Assembly: GCF_003131205.1 (NCBI RefSeq)
Contig: NZ_QFFY01000009.1
Coordinates: forward strand, 62,001-126,000
Reading direction: 5' to 3'
Source of the DNA: Occallatibacter savannae
GTDB lineage: Bacteria; Acidobacteriota; Terriglobia; Terriglobales; Acidobacteriaceae
DNA: 64,000 bases
In this document: in pieces, positions 18,980 to 28,555 of the stretch
Position numbering within the stretch: the stretch's first letter is position 1
How the letters are laid out: each line of letters starts with the position of its first letter
Position numbers and translations under genes: made by a program
Notes under the pieces: model-generated
What the model was told of the DNA's origin: nothing
What the model saw: the letters and a program-made list of their open reading frames with translations, nothing else
Database searches by the model: none

Positions 18980-21733
18980 ATGCCGTTGTTTTCAGGCAGG
19001 TTTTTCCGGATCCTTTCCCTCGCGGGACTTTTGATCGCGAGTATCGCCGCGCACGCCGCGCAGAATGGTAACTCGGCCACAGTTCGCGGAACGGTGACCG
19101 ACCCATCGAGCGCCGTCATCCCCGGCGCCACCGTCACCATATCCAATACGGTAAGCGGGCTTAACCGGACGGTGCAGTCCGACCCTGCCGGCCAGTTTCA
19201 GATCGATAACCTGCCCTTCAATACCTACAACGTCACTGCATCCGCTCCGGGCTTTGCCGCTCTGAAGCAGAACATCACCCTTCGTTCGGCCGTGGGACTC
19301 AGCCTCGACTTGGTGCTGCATGTGGAGGCAGCCGCCTCTACCGTCACCGTCGAAGCCAACAGCAGCGACGCTGTCGAGACCGACCCCACCTTCCACACCG
19401 ATGTCGATCGCGACATGTTCGCAAAAGTGCCGCTGGAGAGCGCGACGTCGTCCCTCAGTTCGCTGGTGACGGCTACAACGCCCGGCGTCTCGGCCGACTC
19501 GAACGGGCAGGCGCATGGACTCGGCGATCACGCCTCGAACTCCTTCTCGGTGGACGGGCAGTCCATTACCGACCAGCAGAGCAAGACCTTCTCGAACCAG
19601 CTTCCGTCCAACTCCATCCAGTCAATCGAAGTGATCGCCGGCGCGCCTCCTGCCGAGTATGGCGACAAGACCAGCCTCGTGATTGTGGCCACCACCCGCT
19701 CCGGCCAGGGCGTGACCAAGCCCACGGGAAGCTTCTACACCTCGTACGGCGCATTCGGGACCGGCACCGCCGGCTTTGACTTTTCCTACGGAGGCAAGAA
19801 GTGGGGCAACTTCTTCGAGATCGATGGCCTGAACACCGGCCGCTTCCTCGACCCTCCGGAGTTCTCGGTCTTCCACGACAAGGGAAACGAAGAGAATGTC
19901 TTCGACCGCGTCGACTACAGCTTCTCTGCATCCGATTCGGTTCACCTGGATCTGAACTACAGCCGGTCTTGGTTCCAGAACCCGAACGCCTACGACAACC
20001 TCAACGTCCGCAACGTGGTCTCCGGCGGCACTACGGCCAACCCCCTCTTCGGCAGCGTGGGCGACACCGACCAACGTTCCAAGATCGGCACCTACAACAT
20101 CGCGCCGACCTACACGCGCATCATCAACAACGACTCGGTCTTCAACTTTGGCGCCTACGTTCGTCACGACGACTACAACTACTACCCCAGCAGCAATCCG
20201 CTCGCTGACCTCGGACCTCCGAACCTGCAAACATCGTCCATTGCGCAGAACCGCACGTTGACCAATGCCGGTCTGCACACCGACATCTCCTATGCGCACG
20301 GCATCCACACGCTCAAGGCGGGCCTCCAGTTTTCGCACACATTCCTGCGCGAGAACGACCGTCTGGGAGTCGTCGAAGCGACCTACAATTCACCCTGCGT
20401 AAGTGCCGATGGCACTCCGCTGCCGGGCTACAGCGATCCATCGCAGTGCACGGCGGGCGGTGCTGCTGCGAATCCGGACTACCTGCCAGTCCTCGCGGCT
20501 TACGACTTCACTCGAGGAGCAAGCTACTACGGATATCGCGGCCGCGCCGACGTAAAGGAAACCTCGCTGTACGTCGAAGACCAGATCAAGGCAGGGCAAT
20601 GGCAGTGGAACCTAGGCATTCGCGGCGATATCTACAACGGCCTCACTAGCGCCACGCAGGTTGAGCCTCGACTCGGCGGGGCGTACACCGTGAAGCCCAC
20701 CGGCACTGTGCTTCGCCTCTCCTACGCGCGCACGCTCGAGACGCCGTTCAACGAGAACCTGGTTCTCTCCAGCGAAGGCTGCGCGAACAGCGTGCTGGCG
20801 CCGCTGCTTTCCTGCACCGCTGGCGTCTCCACAGCAGAGGTCCCCGGCTTCCGCAATGAGTTTCACGCGGGCCTCGAACAGGCGCTCGGCAAGCATTTCA
20901 TCTTTAGCGGCGAGTACATCTGGAAGTACACGCACAACGCGTTCGACTTCAGCGTGCTCGGCAACACGCCGATCACGTTCCCCATTGACTGGCACAACTC
21001 GAAGATCCCCGGCTACGCGCTGCACCTGAACATGCCGAACTTTCACAACCTCACTGCGTATTCCGTGATGTCGTCGGTCTCTGCGCGCGTTTACCCGCCG
21101 CAGGTGGCCGGAGCAGGTGCTACCGTAGGCCACACTGGTTTTCCGTTCCGTCTCGATCACGACGAGCGGTTCAACCAGACCACGCACGTGCAGTACACGC
21201 TGGCTCGCGGCAAGGTGCTCAACGACCTCTGGGGTGGATTCAACTGGCGCTACGACTCGGGCCAGGTCGCAGGTCAGGCGCCGTGCTACAACCCGGTCTC
21301 GAACGATCCCAACAGCGCGTGCAATGCGACTTCGGTCACGATCGGTGGACAGTCCTATGTCAATCTGGCATCGCTCACCGCCGACGAGCAGTTCCAGGCC
21401 GGGCTCATCTGCAACGGGCAGAGGGCGACTCCCGGAAATCCGCTGCCCGCGGTCTGCCCAGCCGGACAATTCAGTTCATCGCTGCTCCGAATTCCCAAGC
21501 CCGGCACCGGCAACAACGACCTGAATCCGCCCCGCATCGCTCCGCGCAACCTCTTCGATGTCTCACTGGGGAAGAACAACATCTTCAATGGCGACCGCTA
21601 CAGAGTCGATCTCGACCTTACAGCTGTGAACGTGGCGAATGAGTACGCGCTGTACAACTTCCTCTCGACGTTCAGCGGCACGCACTATGTAACGCCGCGC
21701 GCAATGACCGGAAAGGTCACGTTCAACTTCTGA
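18980..21733 (+). CDS. Oar-type TonB-dependent outer-membrane receptor
   Basis: The ATG at 18980 follows GGAGG (18964-18968) by 11 bases; a TTG at 18962 is less likely. The 917-residue product has a signal peptide (ILSLAGLLIASIAAHAA), a carboxypeptidase-regulatory-like domain (ATVRGTVTDPSSAVIPGATV), a plug (SNSFSVDGQSITDQQSKTFS and SIEVIAGAPPAEYGDKTSLV) and a long beta-barrel ending VTFNF. It is shorter than receptor 1 and lacks the extra insertions. Aromatic-rich barrel loops are typical. The preceding HCPIC protein may be a functional partner. Substrate unknown. Confidence 0.92.
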   Translation: MPLFSGRFFRILSLAGLLIASIAAHAAQNGNSATVRGTVTDPSSAVIPGATVTISNTVSGLNRTVQSDPAGQFQIDNLPFNTYNVTASAPGFAALKQNITLRSAVGLSLDLVLHVEAAASTVTVEANSSDAVETDPTFHTDVDRDMFAKVPLESATSSLSSLVTATTPGVSADSNGQAHGLGDHASNSFSVDGQSITDQQSKTFSNQLPSNSIQSIEVIAGAPPAEYGDKTSLVIVATTRSGQGVTKPTGSFYTSYGAFGTGTAGFDFSYGGKKWGNFFEIDGLNTGRFLDPPEFSVFHDKGNEENVFDRVDYSFSASDSVHLDLNYSRSWFQNPNAYDNLNVRNVVSGGTTANPLFGSVGDTDQRSKIGTYNIAPTYTRIINNDSVFNFGAYVRHDDYNYYPSSNPLADLGPPNLQTSSIAQNRTLTNAGLHTDISYAHGIHTLKAGLQFSHTFLRENDRLGVVEATYNSPCVSADGTPLPGYSDPSQCTAGGAAANPDYLPVLAAYDFTRGASYYGYRGRADVKETSLYVEDQIKAGQWQWNLGIRGDIYNGLTSATQVEPRLGGAYTVKPTGTVLRLSYARTLETPFNENLVLSSEGCANSVLAPLLSCTAGVSTAEVPGFRNEFHAGLEQALGKHFIFSGEYIWKYTHNAFDFSVLGNTPITFPIDWHNSKIPGYALHLNMPNFHNLTAYSVMSSVSARVYPPQVAGAGATVGHTGFPFRLDHDERFNQTTHVQYTLARGKVLNDLWGGFNWRYDSGQVAGQAPCYNPVSNDPNSACNATSVTIGGQSYVNLASLTADEQFQAGLICNGQRATPGNPLPAVCPAGQFSSSLLRIPKPGTGNNDLNPPRIAPRNLFDVSLGKNNIFNGDRYRVDLDLTAVNVANEYALYNFLSTFSGTHYVTPRAMTGKVTFNF

Positions 21734-21744
21734 GCGATGCGAGA

Positions 21745-21781
21745 TCGGTTGTACGATGATCCGCGATTGTCGTACAACCGA
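21745..21781 (+). terminator. 12-bp perfect hairpin just after TonB receptor 2
   Basis: TCGGTTGTACGA (21745-21756) and TCGTACAACCGA (21770-21781) pair perfectly, 12 bases after the stop codon. No strong T-run follows, so it may be a terminator of a weaker type or a 3'-end stabiliser. Confidence 0.5.
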
Positions 21782-22513
21782 ATCGTTGCGATTCACCTTT
21801 CATTTGGACACCTCGATCAGTTCGCCCTCTGCTGTATCCACCCGACGCGTTGGTGAATCGCTTTAGCGACGATCATTTCTGCCGAAAGCGTTTTCATCGG
21901 CCTAAATGTGAGTCGTTCCGCGCATCACGCGAGTGGTTGCCTCGCTGACCTCTCAAATACTTCGTGCAACAAATTCCACCGATATGCAACGATCCGCGCC
22001 TAGCTTCGCATCAGATTGGACAGGTGTACATATATGCAGCTCTTCAAATTAAAAGTCATTTGCATACTCAGTGGAAGCAACGCCAACGGGTCCGCTCGCT
22101 CTGAAGTTCTCCGCGATGGGTGGGGAACGCCGCGCAATCAGCCCCAGCTGGTCGCCATCGATGGCGGCCGCGCGTTCGGTAAGGACGAACCGCCGCAGGC
22201 CGCGTAAGCATTCAGCGAAGACAGCGATACCAAGGCAACCGCGTATCACAAGTTTTCTGGGCAGGCTTCGGGCCTGCCCTTTTCGCTTTCAGGGCCAATC
22301 TTCATTTCGTCCACACCGCCTCGAAGTTCAATACATCGCCCCGGCTCTGGAACTTCCTCCCCCTGAGGTAATCACCCCCGTCACCTATCGTTTCGCCCCG
22401 AGGGTACGGGGGATAGAGCCCCGCTCCAGTCTCTTCTTACGCCGGGCCGCTCCGGTCCTCTAGAGTTGCATCCATCTCGGAGACGATCCATCCGGGAGGA
22501 ACGAGCAGACAGA
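21782..22513. other. 730-bp region with a strong terminator but no clear gene
   Basis: A 63-codon frame (22016-22207, +) lacks an RBS and any family resemblance. The terminator at 22259-22283 must end some + strand transcript, either receptor 2 read-through or an unannotated small RNA or peptide gene starting near 22010. No other structure was recognised. Confidence 0.4.
22259..22283 (+). terminator. intrinsic terminator of unassigned transcript
   Basis: GGGCAGGC (22259-22266), loop TTCGG, GCCTGCCC (22272-22279) then TTTT. A textbook rho-independent terminator more than 500 bases from the nearest upstream gene. Confidence 0.8.
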
Positions 22514-22981
22514 ATGACCGAACTCAAGGTTCTGCGCCTTTGTTTCATGTATGCCGCATTCATCTTCGGCATGCTCTCCTTTGCAGTTCTCCCCGCGTTC
22601 ATCAGAACTCCGTTTCCTCATGCGACTCCGTACTTTCACCTCGATCCGCTTGGTGCCCTTCTCATCGCCATGCGCGAACTCATCCTGATGCTCCCGCCGG
22701 CTCTCGCCATCGTCAGCGCGTGTGCCTGGTGGACGTTGAAGAAGGGCCGTGCGTCAAGCCGCCGCTGGGCAATGGCAGCGAGCAGTCTCTTCCTCATTTA
22801 CAGCCTCCCGTTTTTCGTTGCGTTGATCGCGATCGTCGAGTTCTCGCTCGCGGGCGCCTTCGCCATCGCTGGTGTTTTCGTCTCCGGGGTATTCTTTTCG
22901 GCCTTCGGTGTGATGGGCCTCGCCTACTTCAGCCGCTATCAGGCGCTCGCCACAGCTGCTGTAGCTCTCCGCCATTCCTGA
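22514..22981 (+). CDS. four-helix membrane protein, unknown function
   Basis: The ATG at 22514 has GGGAGGA (22494-22500) upstream. The 155-residue protein has four hydrophobic segments (LCFMYAAFIFGMLSFAVLPA, LILMLPPALAIVSACAWWTL, SLFLIYSLPFFVALIAIVEF and AFAIAGVFVSGVFFSAFGVM). There are no recognisable active-site residues and no family that I know. It stands alone upstream of recX. Confidence 0.72.
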   Translation: MTELKVLRLCFMYAAFIFGMLSFAVLPAFIRTPFPHATPYFHLDPLGALLIAMRELILMLPPALAIVSACAWWTLKKGRASSRRWAMAASSLFLIYSLPFFVALIAIVEFSLAGAFAIAGVFVSGVFFSAFGVMGLAYFSRYQALATAAVALRHS

Positions 22982-23050
22982 AACGGTCCATCCGCGTTCG
23001 ATCGCAAGCTGCATATGCCTCGATAACTCAAAGCCCGCTTGCCATGACCC

Positions 23051-23078
23051 AGCTGACAGCTAGAAGCTAGAAGCCAGC
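23051..23078. repeat. degenerate heptamer tandem array before recX
   Basis: Four consecutive 7-bp units AGCTGAC, AGCTAGA, AGCTAGA, AGCCAGC lie directly before the recX start codon. The same 7-bp periodicity occurs at other intergenic sites in this window. Confidence 0.6.
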
Positions 23079-23079
23079 T

Positions 23080-23616
23080 GTGAAGCCCAAGTCATCTCTC
23101 AACGAATCCGGCCTGTACGACTATGCCGTCAAGGCACTCAGCCGCCGCATGCGCACGGAAGCTGAACTTCGCCGCCTCATGCGTGCGCGAGTCGAGCCGG
23201 GGCCCGGCGGAGATGAGATTGTTCAGACCGTAATCGGCCGGCTCAGAGAGCAGCGCTATCTCGACGACCGCTCCTACGCCGAGACGTTCTCCCGTCTTCG
23301 TCGCGAAAACGACAAGTTCGGCCAGCGCCGCGTGCGCCAGGCACTCGGACAGCGCGGCGTCTCTTCAAAGATCGTCGACCAGGTCGTAACGGAGAGCTAC
23401 GCCAAAACCGACGAGGAGACCCTCGCGCGGCAATACCTCGAGCGCAAGCGCCTGCGCAAACCAGCCGACGACAAGGAAACTGCCCGCGTCATGCGCCGGC
23501 TCGTCGCCGCCGGATTCTCAACCGGCGTCATCTACCGCATCCTGCGCCAATGGGATGTACCCGACGAGTCGCTCACTGCGCTGGACAACATCGACGCACC
23601 AGAGCAGGGGGAATGA
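23080..23616 (+). CDS. recX: regulatory protein RecX
   Basis: RecX binds RecA filaments and modulates recombinase activity. The 178-residue length is normal. Family features are clear: YDYAVKALSRRMRTEAELRR near the start, LREQRYLDDRSYAETFSRLR, then GQRRVRQALGQRGVSSKIVD and the repeated three-helix pattern up to FSTGVIYRILRQW. The start is GTG at 23080; a heptamer repeat array occupies the place where an RBS would be, so a slightly later start is possible. The stop overlaps the ATG of the DUF429 gene (ATGA), indicating translational coupling. No recA is in the window. Confidence 0.9.
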   Translation: MKPKSSLNESGLYDYAVKALSRRMRTEAELRRLMRARVEPGPGGDEIVQTVIGRLREQRYLDDRSYAETFSRLRRENDKFGQRRVRQALGQRGVSSKIVDQVVTESYAKTDEETLARQYLERKRLRKPADDKETARVMRRLVAAGFSTGVIYRILRQWDVPDESLTALDNIDAPEQGE

Positions 23617-24404
23617 GGACTCCCGAGCGCTTCGTTGCCGTGGACTGGTCCGGAAGCGCGCATCCCGCAGGGCAGCGTAAACATATCTGGACCTCGGTCG
23701 CCGGCGAGGGAGCCTTCTCCGGATTCACGCGCGCAGAGTTGTCCAGATGGATTGTTGAGACCTTCGCCGGCCAGCCGGCGGTGATCGGCCTGGATTTCGC
23801 TTTCAGCTTCCCCGTAGCATTCTTCCGGGATCGCCATCTCTCAACGGTAGGCGAACTCTGGCGCGCGGCTGAGGTGCACGGCGAAACCTGGCTGCGGCAA
23901 TGCGAGCCGCCCTTCTGGGGACGGCCCGGAAGAAAGTGCCCTCCCGGCCATGCAGGCGAGGGCTTTCGCAGGACCGACCGAGAGATTCGCGTCGCGGGAA
24001 TCTCGCCGAAGTCACCACTGCAGATCGGCGGCGCTGGCGCAGTGGGGACCGGCTCGATCCGCGGCATGCCCGTGCTGCGTCAGCTACGAAGTGCCGGGTT
24101 TTCGATCTGGCCCTTCGATCCGCCGAGCTTGCCGCTGATATTAGAAATCTATCCCCGCCTCCTCACCGGTCCGGTCAACAAGAGCCACCAGTCCGCGCGT
24201 GCTGCGTACCTCAACCGCAGCGAGTTCCAGAGCCTGAGCGCGGAGGACAGGCTCGCGGCCGAGGGCTCCGAAGACGCCTTCGACGCGATTGTCTCGGCTC
24301 TCCGGATGCGTGCGTGTGCAGCGCAATTCCCGAAGCTGAGGCAGGCTGACGACGCCACAGAATTGTTGGAAGGCAGAATCTGGACTCCCGAACTCGCAGT
24401 CTAG
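23613..24404 (+). CDS. DUF429-family protein
   Basis: The ATG at 23613 overlaps the recX stop and has AGGGGGA just before it. The 263-residue product shows VAVDWSGSA at the N-terminus, IGLDFAFSFPVAF, WPFDPPSLPLILEIYPRLLT and EDAFDAIVSALRM, the conserved acidic and ExYP motifs of DUF429, a predicted RNase H-like fold. Function is unknown; the conserved acidic residues suggest a nuclease or metal-dependent enzyme. Coupling to recX hints at a DNA-related role, but this is inference. Confidence 0.85.
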   Translation: MRTPERFVAVDWSGSAHPAGQRKHIWTSVAGEGAFSGFTRAELSRWIVETFAGQPAVIGLDFAFSFPVAFFRDRHLSTVGELWRAAEVHGETWLRQCEPPFWGRPGRKCPPGHAGEGFRRTDREIRVAGISPKSPLQIGGAGAVGTGSIRGMPVLRQLRSAGFSIWPFDPPSLPLILEIYPRLLTGPVNKSHQSARAAYLNRSEFQSLSAEDRLAAEGSEDAFDAIVSALRMRACAAQFPKLRQADDATELLEGRIWTPELAV

Positions 24405-25351
24405 TGAGCAATGGCTTCGCGAACCTGCGCCAGCGGCGCGTCCTTCACGAACTCAATCTCGTCGCCATTCGGCTTGACGCCAAGTTCCGACCACAGCCTG
24501 GGCAGGTCAACCGTGACCGGCGCATCTTTCCACTTCGCGTATTGCTCGCTGAGCACGTGCGTGCCCGTTGCCGTATCCCCGATCGCCAGCGCCTTCGGCA
24601 AATCCCAATTCTGGTCGATGGAGCCGCCATGCTCCACGATGGCGCGCAACGCGTCGCGCAGCCCCTTGCGATTGTGAGTCTCGCGGCGGATCGCGACGTC
24701 CGCCACCAGGCAGAACAGCGCGCCGCCCCAGTACGTCCGTCCCCACGTGTGCGTGTGGTCGATCCCCGCATCGCCCGTCTGCGGCTCGCCTTGGTGCATG
24801 TCCCGCACCATGTCATGCCACACTTGCTTCGCCGTGAGTTCGCCCGTCATTACCCGGGCCAGCGGCTCCACGTATGTTGCGAGGCCCTCCTCCATCCAGT
24901 GCTGGTCATCCGGCAGGCTGGGGAAGCCCGTGTGCACTAGCTCATGCGTCATCATCCAGTCTTCTTTCAGGTCCTGCTCGGTCGCGTGCTGGCCGATATG
25001 GATTCGGGTCATCGCGGGATAGCCGGCCATGTCGCCCCACGTCGTTCCATGCCCAATTCCATGTCCGTCAGCATCCGGCACGATCAGGATTCGATCGCGG
25101 GAGACTGGAAAGCGGCCGTAGTACGCAGCAACGGCGTCCGCTGCCCTCTGCACGTGCGCCAGCACGGAATCTTGAGAGAGGTCGAGGGCGCCCGCCGCGA
25201 AATCCACCTGCAACGTGGCTCCGGCCGCCTTCAAAACATGCGAAGCCACGATCTGCAGGTTGTGGCCGGGCTGCGCAAATGCGGACAGCCCGCCCAGCGC
25301 CACTTGGAATAAGGCGGTGCGAGCGGGCCGGAGCCATCGACGAGCGTTCAT
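24401..25351 (-). CDS. secreted HExxH metallopeptidase-like protein
   Basis: The 316-residue protein has an N-terminal signal-like segment (TALFQVALGGLSAFA) and the zinc-peptidase motif HELVH at residues 136-140, followed by HWMEEGLATYVEPL, the glutamate-bearing WxxEGxxxY motif of gluzincins such as M1 and M61. The region TWGRTYWGGALFCLVADVAI recalls the M61/M1 helix after the active site. It is much shorter than full M1 or M61 enzymes, so it is a minimal catalytic unit, probably periplasmic. It overlaps the DUF429 stop by four bases tail-to-tail. Confidence 0.82.
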   Translation of the reverse strand: MNARRWLRPARTALFQVALGGLSAFAQPGHNLQIVASHVLKAAGATLQVDFAAGALDLSQDSVLAHVQRAADAVAAYYGRFPVSRDRILIVPDADGHGIGHGTTWGDMAGYPAMTRIHIGQHATEQDLKEDWMMTHELVHTGFPSLPDDQHWMEEGLATYVEPLARVMTGELTAKQVWHDMVRDMHQGEPQTGDAGIDHTHTWGRTYWGGALFCLVADVAIRRETHNRKGLRDALRAIVEHGGSIDQNWDLPKALAIGDTATGTHVLSEQYAKWKDAPVTVDLPRLWSELGVKPNGDEIEFVKDAPLAQVREAIAH

Positions 25352-25386
25352 GCCTTGTTGGACGGCGAACTATGTCGGAAAGACCG

Positions 25387-25692
25387 CTAGGATCGGGGAG
25401 CCTTCGATGCCAGGATCTCCAGCTTCTCAATCTGAGGAGCCTTGGCGAGCAGTTCGCCCGCGTTTGCCATGAGCGCCTTGGCGATCTCGCCGGAGAGATG
25501 CGCCTCCCGCCCAGCCTCATCCCTGAAGGTATCGAAGATGCCGAAACGCGACGGGCCCAGTTTCACCGCATACCAGGTGCTGGTTCCGGGCTCCTGCGCG
25601 GCCATCGCCTCCGCAGACTTCAAGAATGCTTCTACCTCTGTTTCCTTGCCGGGCTTGGCCTCGAGCAGCGCAAGTAATGCGAACCTGTCCAT
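25387..25692 (-). CDS. antibiotic biosynthesis monooxygenase (ABM)-like protein
   Basis: From the ATG at 25692 (AAGGAG six bases upstream) the product has 101 residues, the usual length of a dimeric ABM ferredoxin-like fold. Recognisable features are the start FALLALLEAKPGKETEVEAF, TSTWYAVKLGPSRFGIFDTF and SGEIAKALMANAGELLA. Members include small quinol monooxygenases and YgiN-like proteins acting without cofactors, as well as non-enzymatic stress proteins. Substrate unknown. It is divergent from alaS. Confidence 0.88.
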   Translation of the reverse strand: MDRFALLALLEAKPGKETEVEAFLKSAEAMAAQEPGTSTWYAVKLGPSRFGIFDTFRDEAGREAHLSGEIAKALMANAGELLAKAPQIEKLEILASKAPRS

Positions 25693-25772
25693 CAGCTTCT
25701 CCTTGTACGTCTCCTGCATGAGATGTGGGTTCTCGCCGCACCGTTACGGCTACGGATGCAAGCTCTGCACCC

Positions 25773-25780
25773 TATACACT
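25773..25780 (+). promoter_or_regulatory. candidate -10 region of alaS
   Basis: TATACACT contains TATACA and TACACT hexamers 9-11 bases before the alaS ATG at 25790, predicting an mRNA with almost no leader. No Shine-Dalgarno sequence is visible. Confidence 0.35.
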
Positions 25781-25789
25781 GGTAAAGTC

Positions 25790-28555
25790 ATGCAATTCCG
25801 TACGGGTAACGACATTCGCGAGCTATTTCTGCGCTTTTTTGAGACCAAGGGGCACCGCAGGGTGCACTCTTCGTCGCTGGTTCCGGCCAACGATCCGACG
25901 CTGCTTTTTACCAACGCCGGAATGAATCAGTTCAAAGACGTTTTCCTTGGGGCAGAGAAGCGCGAGTACTCGCGCGCGACCACTTCGCAGAAGTGCGTCC
26001 GGGCCGGCGGCAAGCACAACGATCTCGAGAACGTCGGCTTCACCCGCCGCCATCACACCTTCTTCGAGATGCTCGGCAACTTCTCCTTCGGCGACTACTT
26101 CAAGCGCGACGCCATCGCCTACGCCTGGGAACTGGTCACCAGCCCCGAATGGATGGGGATTCCCAAGGACCGTCTCTACGTCACTATCTTTGAGGGCGAC
26201 GCTGAGGTTCCGCGCGACGACGAGGCCGAGCAGTACTGGATCGAGACTGGCGTACCGAAGGAGCGCATCTTCACCTACGGCCGCAAGGACAACTTCTGGC
26301 AGATGGGCGAAACCGGCCCCTGCGGCCCCTGCTCCGAACTCTTCTACGACATGGGCATCGAAGCCGCTGAAACGCCCGCCGTTGATAAGCCATTCGGCCA
26401 GGACGATGCGCGCTACGTCGAGATCTGGAACTTAGTCTTCATGCAGTTCGATCGGTCCGCAATCGGTGCCGCCGGCAACGTCACGTATAAGCTGACCCCG
26501 CTACCCAAGCCCTCAATCGACACCGGCATGGGGCTTGAGCGTGTGGCCGCAGTTCTTCAGGGCAAGCTCAGCAACTTCGAGACCGATCTGTTCACGCCGC
26601 TGATTGAGCAGGCTGCGGAGCTGACCGGCTTCAGGTGTGTCGAATCTCAGAGCAAGGCCAAAGCATTAGCGCCGAATGTGCCACAAGAAGAAGATTGGCA
26701 GGCATGGACCAAGAAAGAAAAGCTCCAGTCGGCCAGCCTCCGCATCATCGCTGATCACGCACGCGCCTCCACATTCCTCATCAACGACGGCGTTCTGCCC
26801 TCCAACGAAGGCCGTGGTTATGTTCTCCGCAAGATCATGCGCCGCGCCATCCGCCATGGTCGTCTGCTCGGTCAGGACAAACCGTTCCTCAATCAGATGG
26901 TCTACGCTGTTCGCGACCTGATGCAGGGCGCCTATCCCGAGCTGATTGATTCCGCGCCTCGCATCGCCAAGGTCATCGAAGCTGAAGAGAAGCAGTTCGA
27001 CCGCGTGCTTAAGGTTGGCCTTACTCGTCTCGATGAAGAGCTCAAGGGCGACTTCACGGGAGCCAAGGCTTTCCATCTCTACGAGACCTTTGGCCTGCCT
27101 CTCGACTTTATGACCGACGCCGCTCGCGATGCCGGTGTCCGGTTCGACCAGGCTGGTTTCGACAAGGCCCGTGAAGAAGAGCAAGCCCGAGCCCGCGCAT
27201 CCTGGAAGGGCGGCAGCCAGAAGACCGCCAGCCCCGTCTTCCGTGATCTCGCCCGCACTGACTTCCTCGGCTATAAGCAGCTGAGCGCCACGAACGCCGA
27301 AGTCCTCGCTATCGTGAAGGAGGGCGCCGGAGTTCCATCGGCAAAGTCCGGCGAGCAAGTCGAGGTTGTCCTCGACCACACCAGCTTCTACGCCGATTCC
27401 GGCGGCCAGGTCGGCGACACCGGCTGGTTCACCTCGAGCGACGGCAACACAACCGTGGCCGAGATCACCGGCTGCGTCATGCCCGTTCAAGGAGTGCGCG
27501 CCCACAAGGCTTTGCTCAAGCAGGACCTCGCTGTCGGCGACCACATCAACACCGTTGTCGACCTTGCCCGCCGCGACAGCATTCGCCGCAATCACACCGG
27601 CACCCACCTCCTGCACGCCGCTCTGCGCCAGGTCCTCGGCACGCACGTCAAGCAGGCTGGCTCCGCCGTTGAGCCCACGCGCCTGCGCTTCGACTTCTCC
27701 CACTTTGCCCAGGTCGCCGACGAAGAGCTTCAGGAGATCGAAGACATCGTCAACCGCGAGATTCTGGCCAACGCCAAGGTCGAGACCCTCGAGGACGTGC
27801 CCATCGACGTTGCCGTGAACGAGTACCATGCCATGGCGCTGTTTGGCGAAAAGTACGGAGACAAGGTCCGCGTCGTGAAGCTCTCTGACGGCTTCTCCAC
27901 CGAGCTTTGCGGCGGCACGCACACCTCCGCCACCGGCGAAATCGGTCTGCTCAAGCTCACCAGCGAAGGCGCCGTCTCTTCAGGGGTGCGACGTGTAGAA
28001 GCCATCAGCGGCCTCGGTTCTCTCGACACCTTCCGGCGCGACTTCGAACTTGCCAAGCTTGCCGGCCAGTATGTCCCATCGGTCGACAACCTCGCCGACG
28101 GCCTGCGGGCAAAGTTTGCCGCACAGGAAGACGAACTGAAGCGACTCCGCCGAGAGTTGGAAGAAGTCCGCATGAAATCGGCAGCAGGCGCGCTTGGCGA
28201 GGCCGTGCAGCGGGCGATTGAGGTCAAGGGAGTGAAGGTTCTTACCCATCGCGCCGACAACCTCGAACGCGGCCAGCTTCGCACGCTGGTCGATAACCTC
28301 AAGGCCAAGCTAGGTGAAGGCGTGGTGGTGCTCGGGTCCGCTCAGCCGGAGGGAAAAGTAGCCATCATCGCCGGCATCACTTCAGAGCTCGCCAAAAGGG
28401 TCCCGGCCGGCAAGCTCGTAGGGGCGGTTGCCAAACTAGTCGGCGGATCCGGCGGAGGCAAATCCGAAATTGCCGAAGCAGGCGGTAAAGACCAGTCGCA
28501 GATTGATGCAGCTCTCGAGGCTGCGCCCAGGATCGTCGGGGATCTGCTCGGCTGA
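25790..28555 (+). CDS. alaS: alanyl-tRNA synthetase
   Basis: Charges tRNA-Ala and edits mis-acylated Ser and Gly. The ATG at 25790 gives the canonical start (IRELFLRFFETKGHRRVHSS); the open frame extends upstream without homology. The 921 residues include the class II catalytic core (DPTLLFTNAGMNQFKDVFLG, NFSFGDYFK, QMGETGPCGPCSE), the editing site zinc motifs HTGTHLLHAAL and CGGTHTSATG, and the C-Ala domain after a coiled coil (LKRLRRELEEVRMK). It is slightly longer than the usual 870-890 residues. It stands alone; the small leader suggests a leaderless or nearly leaderless mRNA. Confidence 0.98.
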   Translation: MQFRTGNDIRELFLRFFETKGHRRVHSSSLVPANDPTLLFTNAGMNQFKDVFLGAEKREYSRATTSQKCVRAGGKHNDLENVGFTRRHHTFFEMLGNFSFGDYFKRDAIAYAWELVTSPEWMGIPKDRLYVTIFEGDAEVPRDDEAEQYWIETGVPKERIFTYGRKDNFWQMGETGPCGPCSELFYDMGIEAAETPAVDKPFGQDDARYVEIWNLVFMQFDRSAIGAAGNVTYKLTPLPKPSIDTGMGLERVAAVLQGKLSNFETDLFTPLIEQAAELTGFRCVESQSKAKALAPNVPQEEDWQAWTKKEKLQSASLRIIADHARASTFLINDGVLPSNEGRGYVLRKIMRRAIRHGRLLGQDKPFLNQMVYAVRDLMQGAYPELIDSAPRIAKVIEAEEKQFDRVLKVGLTRLDEELKGDFTGAKAFHLYETFGLPLDFMTDAARDAGVRFDQAGFDKAREEEQARARASWKGGSQKTASPVFRDLARTDFLGYKQLSATNAEVLAIVKEGAGVPSAKSGEQVEVVLDHTSFYADSGGQVGDTGWFTSSDGNTTVAEITGCVMPVQGVRAHKALLKQDLAVGDHINTVVDLARRDSIRRNHTGTHLLHAALRQVLGTHVKQAGSAVEPTRLRFDFSHFAQVADEELQEIEDIVNREILANAKVETLEDVPIDVAVNEYHAMALFGEKYGDKVRVVKLSDGFSTELCGGTHTSATGEIGLLKLTSEGAVSSGVRRVEAISGLGSLDTFRRDFELAKLAGQYVPSVDNLADGLRAKFAAQEDELKRLRRELEEVRMKSAAGALGEAVQRAIEVKGVKVLTHRADNLERGQLRTLVDNLKAKLGEGVVVLGSAQPEGKVAIIAGITSELAKRVPAGKLVGAVAKLVGGSGGGKSEIAEAGGKDQSQIDAALEAAPRIVGDLLG

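Noticed and set aside
26666..27922. 418-codon minus-strand frame inside alaS
   Set aside because: Antisense shadow of a confidently identified synthetase.
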